Assembly (NCBI GenBank): GCA_021234155.1 | Contig: JAJEKV010000083.1 | Span: 3,378,573-3,442,572 of the forward strand | Direction: 5' to 3' | From: Isoetes taiwanensis | Lineage: Eukaryota > Streptophyta > Lycopodiopsida > Isoetales > Isoetaceae | DNA length: 64,000 bases | In this document: one piece after another, positions 11,635 to 23,743 of the stretch | Position numbering within the stretch: the first letter of the stretch is position 1 | Layout of the letters: every line of letters begins with the position of its first letter | Made by a program: the position numbers and the translations under genes | The notes under the pieces: generated by a model | Databases searched by the model: none | Seen by the model: only the letters and a program-made list of their open reading frames with translations | What the model was told of the DNA's origin: nothing

Positions 11635-13866
11635 CCACACCCATGGGTTCGCCAGAACCGAGAGTTCTTTGAAATCTTTTGGGGGATTATGAAGAGGAAT
11701 CTTGTCACGTTCGTCCAGGGAGCATGGGGAACATCCAAATTCCACCCTGCCATTAATGATGGGCTACACTAATAGCTTTAGTCCCTAAGGTAGATGTCCC
11801 TACCACATTCTCAGACTGGAGGCCCATCTCCTTGATTAATTCCTTATACAAAATGTTGGCAAAGATCTTGGTAAATAGATTGATCCGATCTACATGTTTG
11901 CCAGTCAGAAGTATTCTTGATAGTTTATTGGTGCTCATGAGGGGCTACACTAGAACTTTGCCTTCAAATAAAACTGTGTACTACTTAAGCTTGATTTCAA
12001 AAGAGCTTATAATACTCAACTGGAGTTTTTTGTACAGGGCTATGAAACATTTAGGTTTTTCTCAAGCTCTCATGGATAATATACATGGCCTAAACGAAGC
12101 TGGTTGTTCAACAGTCTTAGTCAATGGAGCCCCCTCAGATTTCTTTAAGTGTAAGAGGGGTATTAGACAGGGATAAGAAAATAGATCCAATGTCTTCAGC
12201 TTTCTGGGAATCTTGGTTTCTTCTCATACTGCAGTATCTTGGTAATACATTTGTATTCCTCTACAATGATGGATACAATTTACAGAACTTTTTTTGGATG
12301 TTGGATCTCTTTGGGAAGGCATCAAAAGTCCTAAACAAAGATAAGATTACAATAATTCTGCATTCTGACCTCATTGAATGGAATGACATCAAGATCATAG
12401 GAAATAGAACTATTATCAAACTGCTTGGACTTTCTTTGGCAATCAATACAGATTTGACAGACCTCTGGAAACCTATTACCAATAGAATGAGGAAGAAAAT
12501 AAAAAATTTATCCTAAGTCACTTTCTCTTGCAGGCAAAGTGTCGATTGTTGACAATATTATAGCCAATACACCTGTATTCTTGTCCTCGGCCATTATTGC
12601 TGATAAAAAGTCACACAGAAGGTTGGAAAATGCTATGAGGGATTATATTTGGTAGTGGGCTCAAATGGTCTCTTGAGAAAATCTGACACTTCCCAAGAAG
12701 GAGAGTGGTTTAGGCTACAAAGACCTCTTTGCTCATGCTCAAGCCTTGGCAATCAAAATAGTGTGGAGATCTGCACCTAGTACCGCAAAAATTCTCAAAA
12801 GAATCATATCAGCCTAGAACTAGGAATTCAAATGTTTTGAAGCTATTCCTATGCAATACTACTAGTGATTTTGGGTTTCTTGGTATCACAACCTCATTGA
12901 AGAGGATGAAGGTTATATGGCCTTAAAGCATCCTCCCAAATATAAGGAATGGTAGCAGGTAGATTCGCACACTATTGATTGGCTCTCTTAAAGTAGAGGG
13001 TTGGAAATCCTGGTAGAAAATAGTTCCTTTGATACAAGATACTTATACAAATAGGAGCATCTATCAAACTGTGACCTAGGCTCACCAGCTTCACGAGAAT
13101 ATACCTAAGTTCTCCACTCTCAATTGGACATGCAATGGAAAAGACTATAAAGTGATCAAGATCTATGCTCTCCTATTAGATGAACCAGATTTGAAAGTAA
13201 GCGCAATTTGGAATTGTTCCAATGACGCCACATCCCTGGTAAGACAAGGTTGGAAACTATAATGTGCAAATAAAATTGCTATATTCAGATGGTTTTTACT
13301 GATAAAAGCCTAAAGACCAATAGTTATCTGACCCAATACAAAGATCAAGTCACAAAATGGTGCCCTTTGGGATATGGTTAAAAGGAGACAACTCCGCATG
13401 TTTTTCACCTGTCCATGGCTAGCTTCATTTTGGCAGTGGTTTAACCCTCTTCTTGGTGCTACTCCCACAAATGAAGCTTCTTTGCTTCAATATTTAAACT
13501 AAAACCCCCCTTTTAGGGACACAATTAGGACTTCAAGTTGATGGGCTATCTGGAAACAACAAAATACTGTTGCTATCTCTCAGGTAGACTCTAACTTGAA
13601 TGAGCTCAAAAACATTTTCCAAGTGTTCTTAGTTGAGGCTGCAATGGCTCATAAGGCTTCAAAAGGAGCTAAATATGACCGCCAGTAGGATACTCTCTAT
13701 TTTTTAATGATTTAGACTCTTTCTTTGACAGATTTGCCTCAAGAGACATTATGTGGGAGGAATGCACATGAAATGCACCCTTCAACTATAATGTTATCTG
13801 ATCAGAAGGCTATAAAGGCTCTCATTTGAGTCAAGAACGAAGTCAATAGCAGTATCACTCTGATCC
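11635..13866 (+). pseudogene. Plant L1-type LINE ORF2, decayed
   Basis: Reverse-transcriptase ORF2 of a non-LTR retrotransposon in several frames. It opens with REFFEIFWGIMKRNLVTFVQ and LVPKVDVPTTFSDWRPISLI, the RT entry typical of plant L1 elements. It continues with INSLYKMLAKILVNRL, KHLGFSQALMDNI, TVLVNGAPSDFFKCKRGIRQ, WMLDLFGKASKVLNKDK and the thumb motif WKPITNRMRKKI. From 12660 the text LTLPKKESGLGYKDLFAHAQ matches the region before the terminal zinc-finger domain. The catalytic FADD box is lost or out of frame and stops are frequent. The endonuclease domain and 5' half are missing, as usual for 5'-truncated copies. Its last 1.04 kb recurs at 15577-16612. Confidence 0.85.
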
Positions 13867-14049
13867 AGATCGTTCAAAAAGCTTTACAAGAAGCAAGAAA
13901 GGCAGCATGAAGCTTTGGCTATCAAGTTCGTCAACAACGCTACTCCCTCTGTCGCAGAATTGGATGACTGGCTAGATCTGTTCAGCCGATGTAACAGTGC
14001 GGAATTCAATCTAGAGAATCTTATTCAGGTTGCATTGGGCATTGACTGA
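13867..14049 (+). other. Open frame after the LINE, unidentified protein
   Basis: Directly after the LINE similarity ends, a plus-strand frame stays open for about 60 codons with protein-like text (QERQHEALAIKFVNNATPSV, AELDDWLDLFSRC, NLENLIQVALGID) to a TGA at 14047-14049. It is in the same frame as the broken reading frame at 14545-15255, so both may come from one gene. The roughly 500 bp between them contain stops, and the obvious splice sites do not join the frames cleanly. I do not recognise the protein. Confidence 0.35.
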
Positions 14050-14544
14050 AACTTTGCTCTCTGATATTATCTATTATCTTTCTTTATATATGTGTTGCTT
14101 TATCTGTGTTCAGGCATTTTGCTAGGTCTATGTACTTCGTTTCTATATGAATACAACGGTTTCTCTCTATTTCCATAAGAAGAGCATAATAGCCCTATAA
14201 CTCTAGGAGGTCATGGTCTAAGTCAAGTTAAAAAGGTGACTCCAAGGAACCCAAAGTGGGCGCCGCCTGCTTTGCCCTGGAAGGCAAGCGTCCATCCAAG
14301 TCTCATGGCGCCTGTCGTGGCTTAAATTGAGCCGCCCAATTTTCTCGAGAGGTCAAGAGTCTGGGTCAAGTGAAGTCAGATTTACTATATATATCTTATT
14401 CATCTTAATACATTAGATCTTGTACATTACTATAACTTAGATCACATATAAATGCTTACATCTTTAATAACTGCATAATGCACTTTAACCTTACATTTGT
14501 TTATTCATCATGCATAATACTCTTATAGCATACATGATTCATAG
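14050..14544. other. Non-coding spacer with a GC-rich block
   Basis: The segment 14210-14360 is notably GC-rich (GTGGGCGCCGCC, GAGCCGCCCAATTT). A loosely similar GC-rich block occurs at 15405-15570 (TTGGGCGCCCGCCCAG). Together they bracket the unidentified reading frame. No clear terminal repeat could be aligned by eye. Confidence 0.35.
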
Positions 14545-15255
14545 ATTATAGGCATTGGTGCTATTATCAAGCTCATAACGTCGCGTTCTAGAACCCAAAC
14601 AAGATTGATAACAACACGGTACTCGCCGGGGGAATCTCTCTCCCGACCCTCTGCTATACCATTCAGCCAGGGATCAAGGATGATACCTATTTGCTTACAT
14701 GCATATAGATCTTTGAAGCTCATAGAGCAAGTAATGGAGTCCAGATGTTTAGCAGGAGGAGGCAATTGCGACCTCTCGAGAACTCTAGTAGGACATCGAG
14801 ACATAGCGAATGAATGCCTTATGCCATCGAATGCAGCTACACTTATATCCATAAAATTATTCATGTCCACTACAGCAACATTATTGGGTATATATGAGTA
14901 TCATACGTAGTATATATATCCAATAATTTCTGCGTATATACTATCAATAATTTTGGTGGGTATAACTATGCATCAAATTGCCGAGTCCATTAACAATGGC
15001 CTCCATCTAGCTATGGCATATTCTGGTCCTGAACGTGATTCCATTACTTGCAAGATGAACTATGAGGACCTCTTGCAAAGTCATGAAGCAGATATAGCTT
15101 TGAAGACCGGTTGACCAATCGCTGCTATCAATCCTGCCCGCCATTATCCTGATCCCTTTGATGTTATCATCCATCTTATATGGAATAAAGAGCATCAATT
15201 GTTCATGATCAAAAGGATCTCTGGAGCGCCTGGTGACGATGATTCAGAAGAGTAA
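14545..15255 (+). pseudogene. Broken reading frame of an unidentified protein
   Basis: One plus-strand frame reads with protein-like composition across about 236 codons, interrupted only by TAG at 14908-14910 and TGA at 15112-15114, and ends at TAA 15253-15255 after an acidic tail (GAPGDDDSEE). Text on both sides of the stops is coherent (for example HRDIANECLMPSNAATLISI upstream, MHQIAESINNGLHLAMAYSG downstream). The minus strand of 14523-14870 is also open and is read here as a shadow. It lies between two copies of a LINE 3' end. I cannot tell whether it is a captured host gene, an element protein or an old viral insertion. Confidence 0.4.
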
Positions 15256-15576
15256 TAGTACTTGTAATCTTGTTGTAATCTGGTTGAGTTAGTATACAAC
15301 AGCTATACATAACCTTTTGTAATACACATAACCTCCGAGGTATACTATATAAAAATTAATCCAACTTGTCTTCTATATTCCAAATTTAATGAAACTCTGC
15401 TTCAAATTGGGCGCCCGCCCAGTTTCCCAGTTTGAGCGAGCCTTAAACAAATTTTATAGCACCTCCACCGGGTTCAAATTGGGCTACCAATTACCTCCTG
15501 AGATCAAGGGATGCTAGTTAAACCAGACTTCCAAAGACTCACAAATTGGGCCACTTCAGCTTTGCCTTGCAAAGGC

Positions 15577-16612
15577 ATTCAAATGTTTTAAAGCTATTCC
15601 TGTGCAATACTACTAGTGATTTTGGGTTTTTTGGTACCACAGCCTCATTGAAGAGGATGCAAATTATATGGCCTTAAAGCATCCTCCCAAATATAAGGAA
15701 TGGTAGCAGGTAGGTTCGCACACTATTGATTGGCTCTCTTAGAGTAGAGGGTTGGAAATCCTGGTAGAAAATAGTTCCTTTGATACAAGATACTTATATA
15801 AATAGGAGCATCTATCAAACTGTGACTTAGGCTCACCAGCTTCACGAGGACATACCTAAGTTCTCCACCCTCAATTGGACATGCAATGGGAAAGATTAAA
15901 AAGTGGTCAAGATCTATGCTCTCATGTTAGATGAACCAGATTTGAAAGTAAGCGCAATTTGGAGTTGTTCCAATGAGGCCACATCCCTGGTAAGACAATG
16001 TTGGAACTATAATGTGCAAATAAAATTGCTCTATTCAGATGGTTTTTACTGATAAAAGCCTGAAGAACAATATTTATCTGACCCAATATAAAGATCAAGT
16101 CACAAAATGGTGCCCTTTGGGATATGGTTAAAAGGAGACAACTCCGCATGTATTTCACATGTCCATGGCTAGCTCCATTCTGGCAGTCCTCTTTTTGGTG
16201 CTACTCCCACAGATGAAGCTTCTTTGCTTCAATATTTAAACTAAAACTCCCCTTTTAGGGACACAATTTGGACTTCAAATTGATGGGGTATCTGGAAACA
16301 TCAGAATACAGTTGCCATCTCTCAGGTAGACCCTAACTTGAATGAGCTCAAAAACATTTTCCAAGTGTTCGTAGTTGAGGCTGCAATGGTTCATAAGGCT
16401 TCAAAAAAAGCCAAATATGACCGCCAGTGGAATATTCTCTATTTTTTAATGATTTTAGACTCTTTCTTTGACAGATTTGCCTCAAGAAGCATTATGTGGG
16501 GGAATGCACATGAAGTGCATCCTTCAACTATAATGTTATCTGATCAGAAGGCTATAAAGGCTCCCATTTGAATCAAGAACGAAGTCAATAGCAGTATCAC
16601 TTTGATCCAGAT
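15577..16612 (+). repeat. Second copy of the LINE 3' end
   Basis: It repeats 12826-13870 in direct orientation with scattered substitutions and small indels. Similarity starts at ATTCAAATGTTTT and ends at GATCCAGAT in both. The frame 16338-16571 (MNELKNIFQVFVVEAAMVHK...) is the LINE C-terminal region with fewer breaks than in the first copy, which has TAG at the matching WNILYF position. It arose by duplication or by a second insertion of the same family. Confidence 0.85.
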
Positions 16613-18755
16613 TCTTGTGGATGCTGATATATAAAGGTTCAACCAGAAGCTCAAGCCTTACTAATCAGAAGACAGCATGACAAATTTAACTATAATTGAG
16701 TTGCAGACATATAATTCACAGGGGCCTGGTTAAATAGGGATCTTCTTAGGCATAATAGTATTTCTTCTTTATTTTAAGGTTTAAATTTTGTAGAAAGCAT
16801 AGTTTATTATAAAAGGTTCCTGATCGGCTTTTTGGGATATTCATATGTGGTGGTATATTATGCTGATGGTGGACAAAGCAATCTGAAACATGTAAAGAGG
16901 AAGAGGCCATAGACATGCATATTTTTGTGGGTGTTATAGATGGTGCCTTCTAAGCTATATGTCGTAATGGCTACGGATGCAGTGGCATGGAATGCATTTT
17001 CCATCCCTTTTTTTTGCATTGTTGTTTGTCATAGGTTTTTTGTGTTATGGTTGTGAGGGAACAATTGAAAATGTATTTTATATTGTTGTGGTTGAGTGCA
17101 CTCTTGCTTTCTCGCATGCTCAATTTTAGATGCAATTCTGTGCAACTTATCTTCTTTCCTTGACTCATCTAGATTGTTGCTTTCTAGCATATCCATTTTT
17201 CGTGATGCGATTGTGAGCAATTTGTTTCCGCGTTTCCATTCTAATTTGCCTCTTAGACTAGGTGATTTCTTATGAAACTAGAGACATGGAATTTTCTTTA
17301 AGTCCAAAAACCCGGGCCGAAATGTGTTGCTAATACTTCCATTTTAGGCCAAAAACCTGAGCTCGTCAAGATGAGGCGTCCATGGGGACCCTGCATCCAT
17401 AATCTGACCTTCAAAAAACCTTGAAACTGGAGGCCCATGAAAAATTGCCCTTAATGGGCTAGTTAGTTGTAGGAGTGCCCACCGACTTTGATAAGGAGAG
17501 AAGCAATGAGGAGTCGCTTTAGTGAAAAGGTTCAATTCCCCATGCTATGTATTCATACAAATCATAACCTTGTGTAGGTGCCGAAGGGCAGTGGATGCTT
17601 GTTGGTGCTGCATAGTTACATAACGCATTGGCAGCACATGTATAATGAGACTACAACTGGAAAGTGAATTTGATTTAGAAATTATTGTAGCATATGGTTT
17701 CTTATATGTGGAGCTTCTAGAAAAGCAATTATTGCTGGTTCTTTTAATTGTTGCCATTTTCTTTTTGTTGTACGTGCACAATGAGTTGATGCTACTCTTG
17801 CTACTTATTTTAGGTTTCAAACAGATATTTGCATAATCATGAAGACCAATGTTTTGAAACAATTGCCTGCATAATCGCATGGTCATGGAGACAAACACAG
17901 CGTGAGATTTGAACATATAACAAATTTTGAAGAAGCTATTCAAACGTCCAATTGCAATTAAGGATTCAAGGGTTAAAGGATTAAGATTCTCCGTTGTGAA
18001 GGAAAGCAACAAGGAATATGCACAGGATCCGCCACGAACTTTTGCAAATCTCATCTGGAATTGTAGTAAATTATTTTCCTCCTATTATTAATCAGCCATG
18101 GATTTTTCAGCTTTTCTTCTCTTTGATTCTTCTCAAGTAGTTTTGCTTTTTTTTTGTTTTTGTTCACATTCTAGTTTTGCTCTTTGTTTAGAGGACAATG
18201 GGTATCAGCTTCTACACTTTATGTTAGCTTGTGAACAAGTTTCGGAACAATAAATATTCTAGACTTGTATCTTGACTTTGTGCGATGGTTCGAAAACCAT
18301 ATGATAAGGTCAAATTTTTGTTTTGACCCCATCATGGTATTGAAGGGATGGTGCAGAGTGTAGAAGAGGGAATATGTCATGGAATATTATGAACATCGAT
18401 GACCATAAATTACTAATAGGAGAAAACAAGTAATAATAAGGGTATTTCAGATTATGCTATTACAAATGATTTGGATATAGATTATGGTTGTTTGTAACTT
18501 CTTCACTTTCACAAACACAATGAATCTCTTATTTTCACATTATGGTTTATGCATGGCCATTATTCTCGCCAACATTTCTTGGTTCGTTACAAGCTTCTTG
18601 TACTAATATAATAGCATCCCGTGATGCTATTATAGCACAAGCTCCAACCTTTCTTAGTTTGTTACAAGTTGTAACATCCCTTGATGCTAGCCGATGACAT
18701 ATATACAACAATGATGCCTACCATGAGAACTATTTGAGAACATTACCACAGGCCA
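16613..18755. other. Region without recognisable features
   Basis: Several open frames of 60-170 codons occur here (for example minus strand 17545-18054), but their composition is low-complexity and no family motif is seen. I see no gene, RNA or mobile-element boundary. Confidence 0.4.
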
Positions 18756-18960
18756 TTATGTAGGGTAAGGGCCTGGCAAGCTAGTGGTTGAACCTCGCAG
18801 AGCAGCCTGTGGAGAAGTAATTCTTCCACTGTATGTGCATAACCCAACAAACCCATTATGTGGAGCCAATTTTACATAGTAGTCGTACTTAATATTATTA
18901 ACTCCTAAGGTTGTCTTCTTAATTTTTATATCTACATATAAAAAAAAAAAAAAAAAAAAT
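18756..18960 (+). mobile_element. SINE candidate with poly(A) tail
   Basis: About 200 bp ending in an uninterrupted run of about 19 A (18941-18959). Near its start TGGCAAGCTAGTGG followed at once by GGTTGAACCTC resembles a polymerase III A box and B box (consensus GGTTCGANTCC), though their spacing is much shorter than usual. No clear target-site duplication was found, so a tRNA-derived SINE is only a candidate. Confidence 0.4.
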
Positions 18961-19067
18961 TCTTGTCTAGCTATATAAGGTGCATGGCATATGTGACATA
19001 TCACATGTTTCACATGGTAGATTAGGTTTGTAAGAGGACAAATGTTGTAGTCTAGATCAGTTCAAAA

Positions 19068-19495
19068 ATACACAAATCTAAATGACAGCAAGCCCACAAA
19101 TCTAAATGGCAGCCTGTCAATTTAATCATTTCAGGAGCTTGCTCCAGCTGCGCGAGGATGAAGTTCTCTACTCTATAAATCTTAAGCCTGTATACAGATC
19201 TGAGCCCATTACCAAAGGCCACAATGAGTGCAGCCTTGGAATCAAACTGAGATCGCAGTAACTATATGGCTAGCAATAAAGTCCTATTTGAATATATTTA
19301 AAATCGAACAACATAGAGAGCCAGAGCTGCAAGACCTTGCAGTGAGTGCAAGGCCAAACTACACTTACATGGCTTCCAAGGCCAAACTACACTTACATGG
19401 CTTCCAGTATTCTGCTGATGAATGTTGTTTGCAGAATCTAGCTAGTTTTCCGGAGGGGGGGCTGTAAACCGAAAACCCAAATATTCCAACGAAAA
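19068..19495. repeat. Repeat module upstream of F-box copy A
   Basis: This module (TCTAAATGACAGCAAGCCCA, then CAGCTGCGCGAGGATG, then GATCTGAGCCCATTACCAAA) recurs at 58150-58520, 58948-59330 and 61800-62190. Each time it precedes the second module that starts unit A. It has no long open frame. Its repeated association with the F-box upstream region suggests it belongs to the same duplicating segment. Confidence 0.8.
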
Positions 19496-20407
19496 CCTTA
19501 TCTAGCAATATCTAGCACCAAGAGGCTGAAAGATCGGCGAGGAAAACTTACCAACCTTAACCACGAATAGAATTGATTGAACGGGAGTTAGGGTCTGCCA
19601 GAAACATGATTCTTTCTCATTCCGATGGCATCCAAGGATTTGAAGCCCTCTAAATCTACAGGCATGAAACTGGCTCCACACACCATACTGAAGATTGTTG
19701 GATGAATAAATTGCTGCTAATAAAAAATTGTTTGATGAATCTGGGCATTGAACTGAAATCCAGCTGGCTGTTGCTGCAGAAGAGGATGTTAATTAAATAC
19801 ACAGTAGGGAGAGCTGTCATCTGGTTATTGTTGTAAATTAATTCAAGTTGTACCGCAAGTCTCACGTCTATTTCAACATTAAAACTTAACACTCAAATTA
19901 TTACTGAAACTTACCAATGCCAGATAGGTGGAGGAATACCTGAACAGCTGAATGCTCCAAATCAAAAGCATGCATAGTTATTCTTGTTATATACTTGTGC
20001 CGGCCACATGTACAGTACAGTTCTTGTCATCCAATTGTTCATATGAGCTCCCATATGTTCTTGCTATTCAAACTTAAGTTTTTACACATTAATGCTATGC
20101 AATATCGTGTAATCTGTAGCTTAAGATTACATTAACGTTTTGTTCATTCCCAGGTTTTTTCATTAAGCACTCCCAGCTGGCTAGCTCATTAGAAACGGAT
20201 TAGAGTACAATATTAGGATTGAAGAAAGAAGCAATTGAACTATTGAAGGATCACTTGAATAATTAACTATGGTTATACACTATCATTTATCTATGCCTAA
20301 TACAAATCCGGAATGAGACGAAAAGGGCGCTGGGTCACGTCTAAAAAAGGGTGCCTTTTTAACTATATCAGCTATTTAAGAAGACGAACAAAATGCCTTT
20401 TTGTATT

Positions 20408-21522
20408 ATGGAACTAGAAGGCAAGTTAAAACCGGCGATATGGCTGGAAGACGAGCTTCTGATATATGAGATAATACCTAGAGTGCCATTGTTTTACAGG
20501 GTGACAAAGTTTAGGGCAGTATGCAAAGGTTGGAGAAAACTGATGGAATCAGAGGAGTACCTGAAATATTGCGAGAGCAGATCCGTTTCGTCGGTTTTGA
20601 TAACGGTGGAAAGAAGGTGCACCAGAGAAGAAATCTGCTGGATGTATGAGTCTGCAACACAGGCGCGGGTTCGTCTTCGTAGCCCGTCTGCTGGGCTGAT
20701 AACGGGCGCGATTATCAGCCCGTGGCCTCCTCTGGGGGTTTGGTATGTTTCTGGAACTCTAAGGGCTATAACGATGCCCTGGATGCCCTTGCTGTATGCA
20801 ACCCTCTTTTAAACCAATGGTTAGACCTTCCTTTGCCCCCTTACCATCCTATCTATCTTCGTCCCAGAGCTCCTTGAGATGCTTTTTCCTTATTCTCTAA
20901 GGACACAGAGTCCGGTTTCTTTCTCTATGCTTACTTTTACACTTTTATTGGCCCCGACCATTACATCTTCGATTCGGACGATCTTGCCTGGCACAGACTT
21001 CCTCACTTGCCCACCTTTCACAGATTTCCTCACTTGCCCACCTTAAACGCCTTCGCTCGACTCATTATGCACAACATTCTATATATCCTTAATGCTCATA
21101 ACTCAAGCTTTGCTAGCTATTCCTTCCTGAGCTATGATTTGAAACTAAGAACGACCACTCTGTTACCTGAACCCCAAAACGTGAACATCAAGCACCAATC
21201 TTATCTGTGTGAACTCGATGGGAGTATCTTGCTTGTTGGCGTCATGGAGGGTGTTGCTCTAGAGTATGGCCTCTGGACATTTGATATTGGTAGTTCCCAA
21301 TGGAGCTTTCTAAGATCTATAGGACATGCACCTAGATTCACTTCGAATTCAAGGCCAGTGATTGCCAAGGATGATAAACAAATTTATTTCTACACATGTG
21401 GTTGGATTGATGCCTTCTCCATTGAGCAAAATTCATGGAAATTAGTTGATACATGCATAGATACGACTACTATTATAGGTGGATTTACTTTCAAACCTAC
21501 ATTTCATAAGCTTACAAGCTAG
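20408..21522 (+). pseudogene. F-box protein gene, copy A (disrupted)
   Basis: Homologue of the intact copy at 36363-37499. The F-box itself survives (LLIYEIIPRVPLFYRVTKFR, then VCKGWRKLM). A 10-nt deletion after the VRLR codons at about 20682 then shifts the frame, leading to a stop at 20810-20812. A further mutation changes the CGA of copies B and C to TGA at 20875-20877 (C-to-T at a CpG). The C-terminal half reads on in the original frame to the normal stop (21007-21522, ending FTFKPTFHKLTS). Six nucleotides near the N-terminus are also missing relative to B, in frame. It could at most make a truncated F-box peptide. Confidence 0.85.
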
Positions 21523-23743
21523 TATAAGGTGACTCCAAGTCTACAAGCTAGTGTAAGGCAACTCAAGTTTTTAAGTAATTATGAAATACTACAAAGTATA
21601 GCCAAATTTGGTATTGGAAAAGAATTGAATATCATGGTTGTGGGATACAATTGTATCTATTATGATTGTTGAAAATGCTATTTAACGTTAAACATGACAA
21701 CAAAATTATCACATTATCACAATGTGCTATTGTTTGAGATCTCACCATTGCGATGCTATTGTTTGAGCGAGGTCTCACATTTGCAGTTTAATGTAACTAA
21801 TTCTAGTGTGACATGCAAACATGAATTGCATCAAAATCCAACTGACCTTATATATTGACATGTCTTTTGATTCTTCCATTAAAAAGATTGTTCGTTGGAA
21901 GGTGTTCTATATACTTCAATATTAATTGTAATTTATAAATTGATTAGAAAATAAACCATTGAAGGCCCTAAAAACATATTTGATAATTTATATGATCTAT
22001 GTCAGAAAGAAATCTAAAATGTTTATAAATCGATTAGCAAAATAAAAGATTAAAGGCAATATACTAGCAAACATGTGCCAAGCTAATGTCTAGACGTGTG
22101 TTTTTACTTGGCCTTTAACATTTGTATGTGGAACTTCCGTTACATGATCCCATATATAGGAGTACTTCAAGGAAGCATCCACAATTTCAAGGTCGATTCC
22201 CTGATGTAACTACATGTAGAACCTGGTAAAAATCTCCTTCCAGAATAACAATGAACTTTTAAATAGTCTGTCACATGATATCTCATCATGGAATGTTCGA
22301 TCCAGTGCTTCCCAAACATGTTTATACATCACTGGGGCCTTATCCCATATAATCATGTGAGTTGCTCTTATTAAGTTTGCAGCTCTGACTGCTTTGGAAT
22401 GTTGCAAGTTGATGTCTCATATATATATTTATTAATATCTTGAATCTTGAATGTGCAATGCATTTGCCGTTGCCTTGGTTGAGTGCTGATAGCCTTTGTG
22501 AGAGTACTTTGATCGGGAAACAAACAAGCATCCTAATGTAGAACCATCTCTTAAAAACCCCTTTCATCATTTGTGCACGGCAAGTATTGCAAGAGAAGGC
22601 CCAATTGAAAATTTGGCTCATTCAATTTTAACATCAACCTGGCCATGGGAGCAAAACTACATTGTTTGTTTGTATTTATTATGCCCAATGCTGCTTAATA
22701 CTAATAGATTGCTTTTCTGTAATTAAATATGATTCAATGGGAAGGTCACATAAATTAACTTTTTGGCACACATATACAATACCACTATTGTATCTATGCA
22801 TCTTTATGCTCTCATACAACAAGAACATTAGTTTAAAAGTTAAAGTATTTATATTCTTTCATCTTTACCATTGACAACAAAAAATCATCACATCTTTTCC
22901 TTCTAGCCTTTGTTGTTCATGTGACAAGATAGAACATAACAAATACTAAATATTTCGATGGGTATTTTATTTGTGTGAGTCCAAGCAACAAACTTAGTGG
23001 AATAGTGAAGAATGATTTGGTCATAAGCGCACTTGTCATCCCAAAAGGTGCCATGGTCACATAGAAAAACAAATACACCTTTGTATGCCCAAAAAGCTTG
23101 GGTCCAAGTCGGCAAGTTCCTCCCGTGAATCAACAAACCCATTCATGTCATTGTGGTGTAACTTTTACATCTTTGAATTATCACTTCAAGCTTTTTGTTT
23201 CAATTAAATGCAATAACATTATTGCATAGAGCCTTCTATCCCCGGGGATATCACTTAGCACTAGAGTTGTCCAGGAGACTATTTCAGGTTCATGGACCAG
23301 AATTGGTCCAGCATACCCCCTCCTACTTAAACCCATGTACCTAACAGAAGAAATTTCAATTTTACAATAAAACACCACCTTTTGAATTTTAATTTGATTC
23401 TTGATGACTTGTGAAGATTTCATGATTAATGGAATCACCCGTATATTGTGGTGAATGTTCAAACTTTAGAGAAAATGGCAGTTTTTCCACCAGCCTAGAA
23501 CTGCATTCTCCATTTTCCTAGTATAAAAGGGTCCAAACCTTGTTAAAGTTGAGAGAAATTGTAGTTTTATGATAACATATATTGAGTTGCATGTCCCTGT
23601 CTTTGACAGCTATCATTTGACACCAATTGAAATCGCTAAACTCCATTTTGCTCAAAACAACTGTTCGAGGTTGGGGAATTATTTCTCTTTATTACAAGTT
23701 TCAACTTAATTCTTATGGCATGAGTTGTTAACTATAAAGGCTA
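21523..23743. other. Non-coding part of unit A
   Basis: AT-rich sequence shared with unit B (39763-43970, where it is split by three insertions). Frames up to 93 codons exist in both copies, but they show no family motif and no protein-like composition, so I call no gene here. Confidence 0.5.

Noticed and set aside
14523-14870. 115-codon minus-strand ORF
   Set aside because: Also protein-like, but the plus strand continues in one frame across a longer stretch (14545-15255), so the minus ORF is treated as its shadow. The choice is not certain.
17545-18054. 169-codon minus-strand ORF
   Set aside because: Composition is low-complexity and serine/lysine-rich, with no motif and no splice or promoter support.
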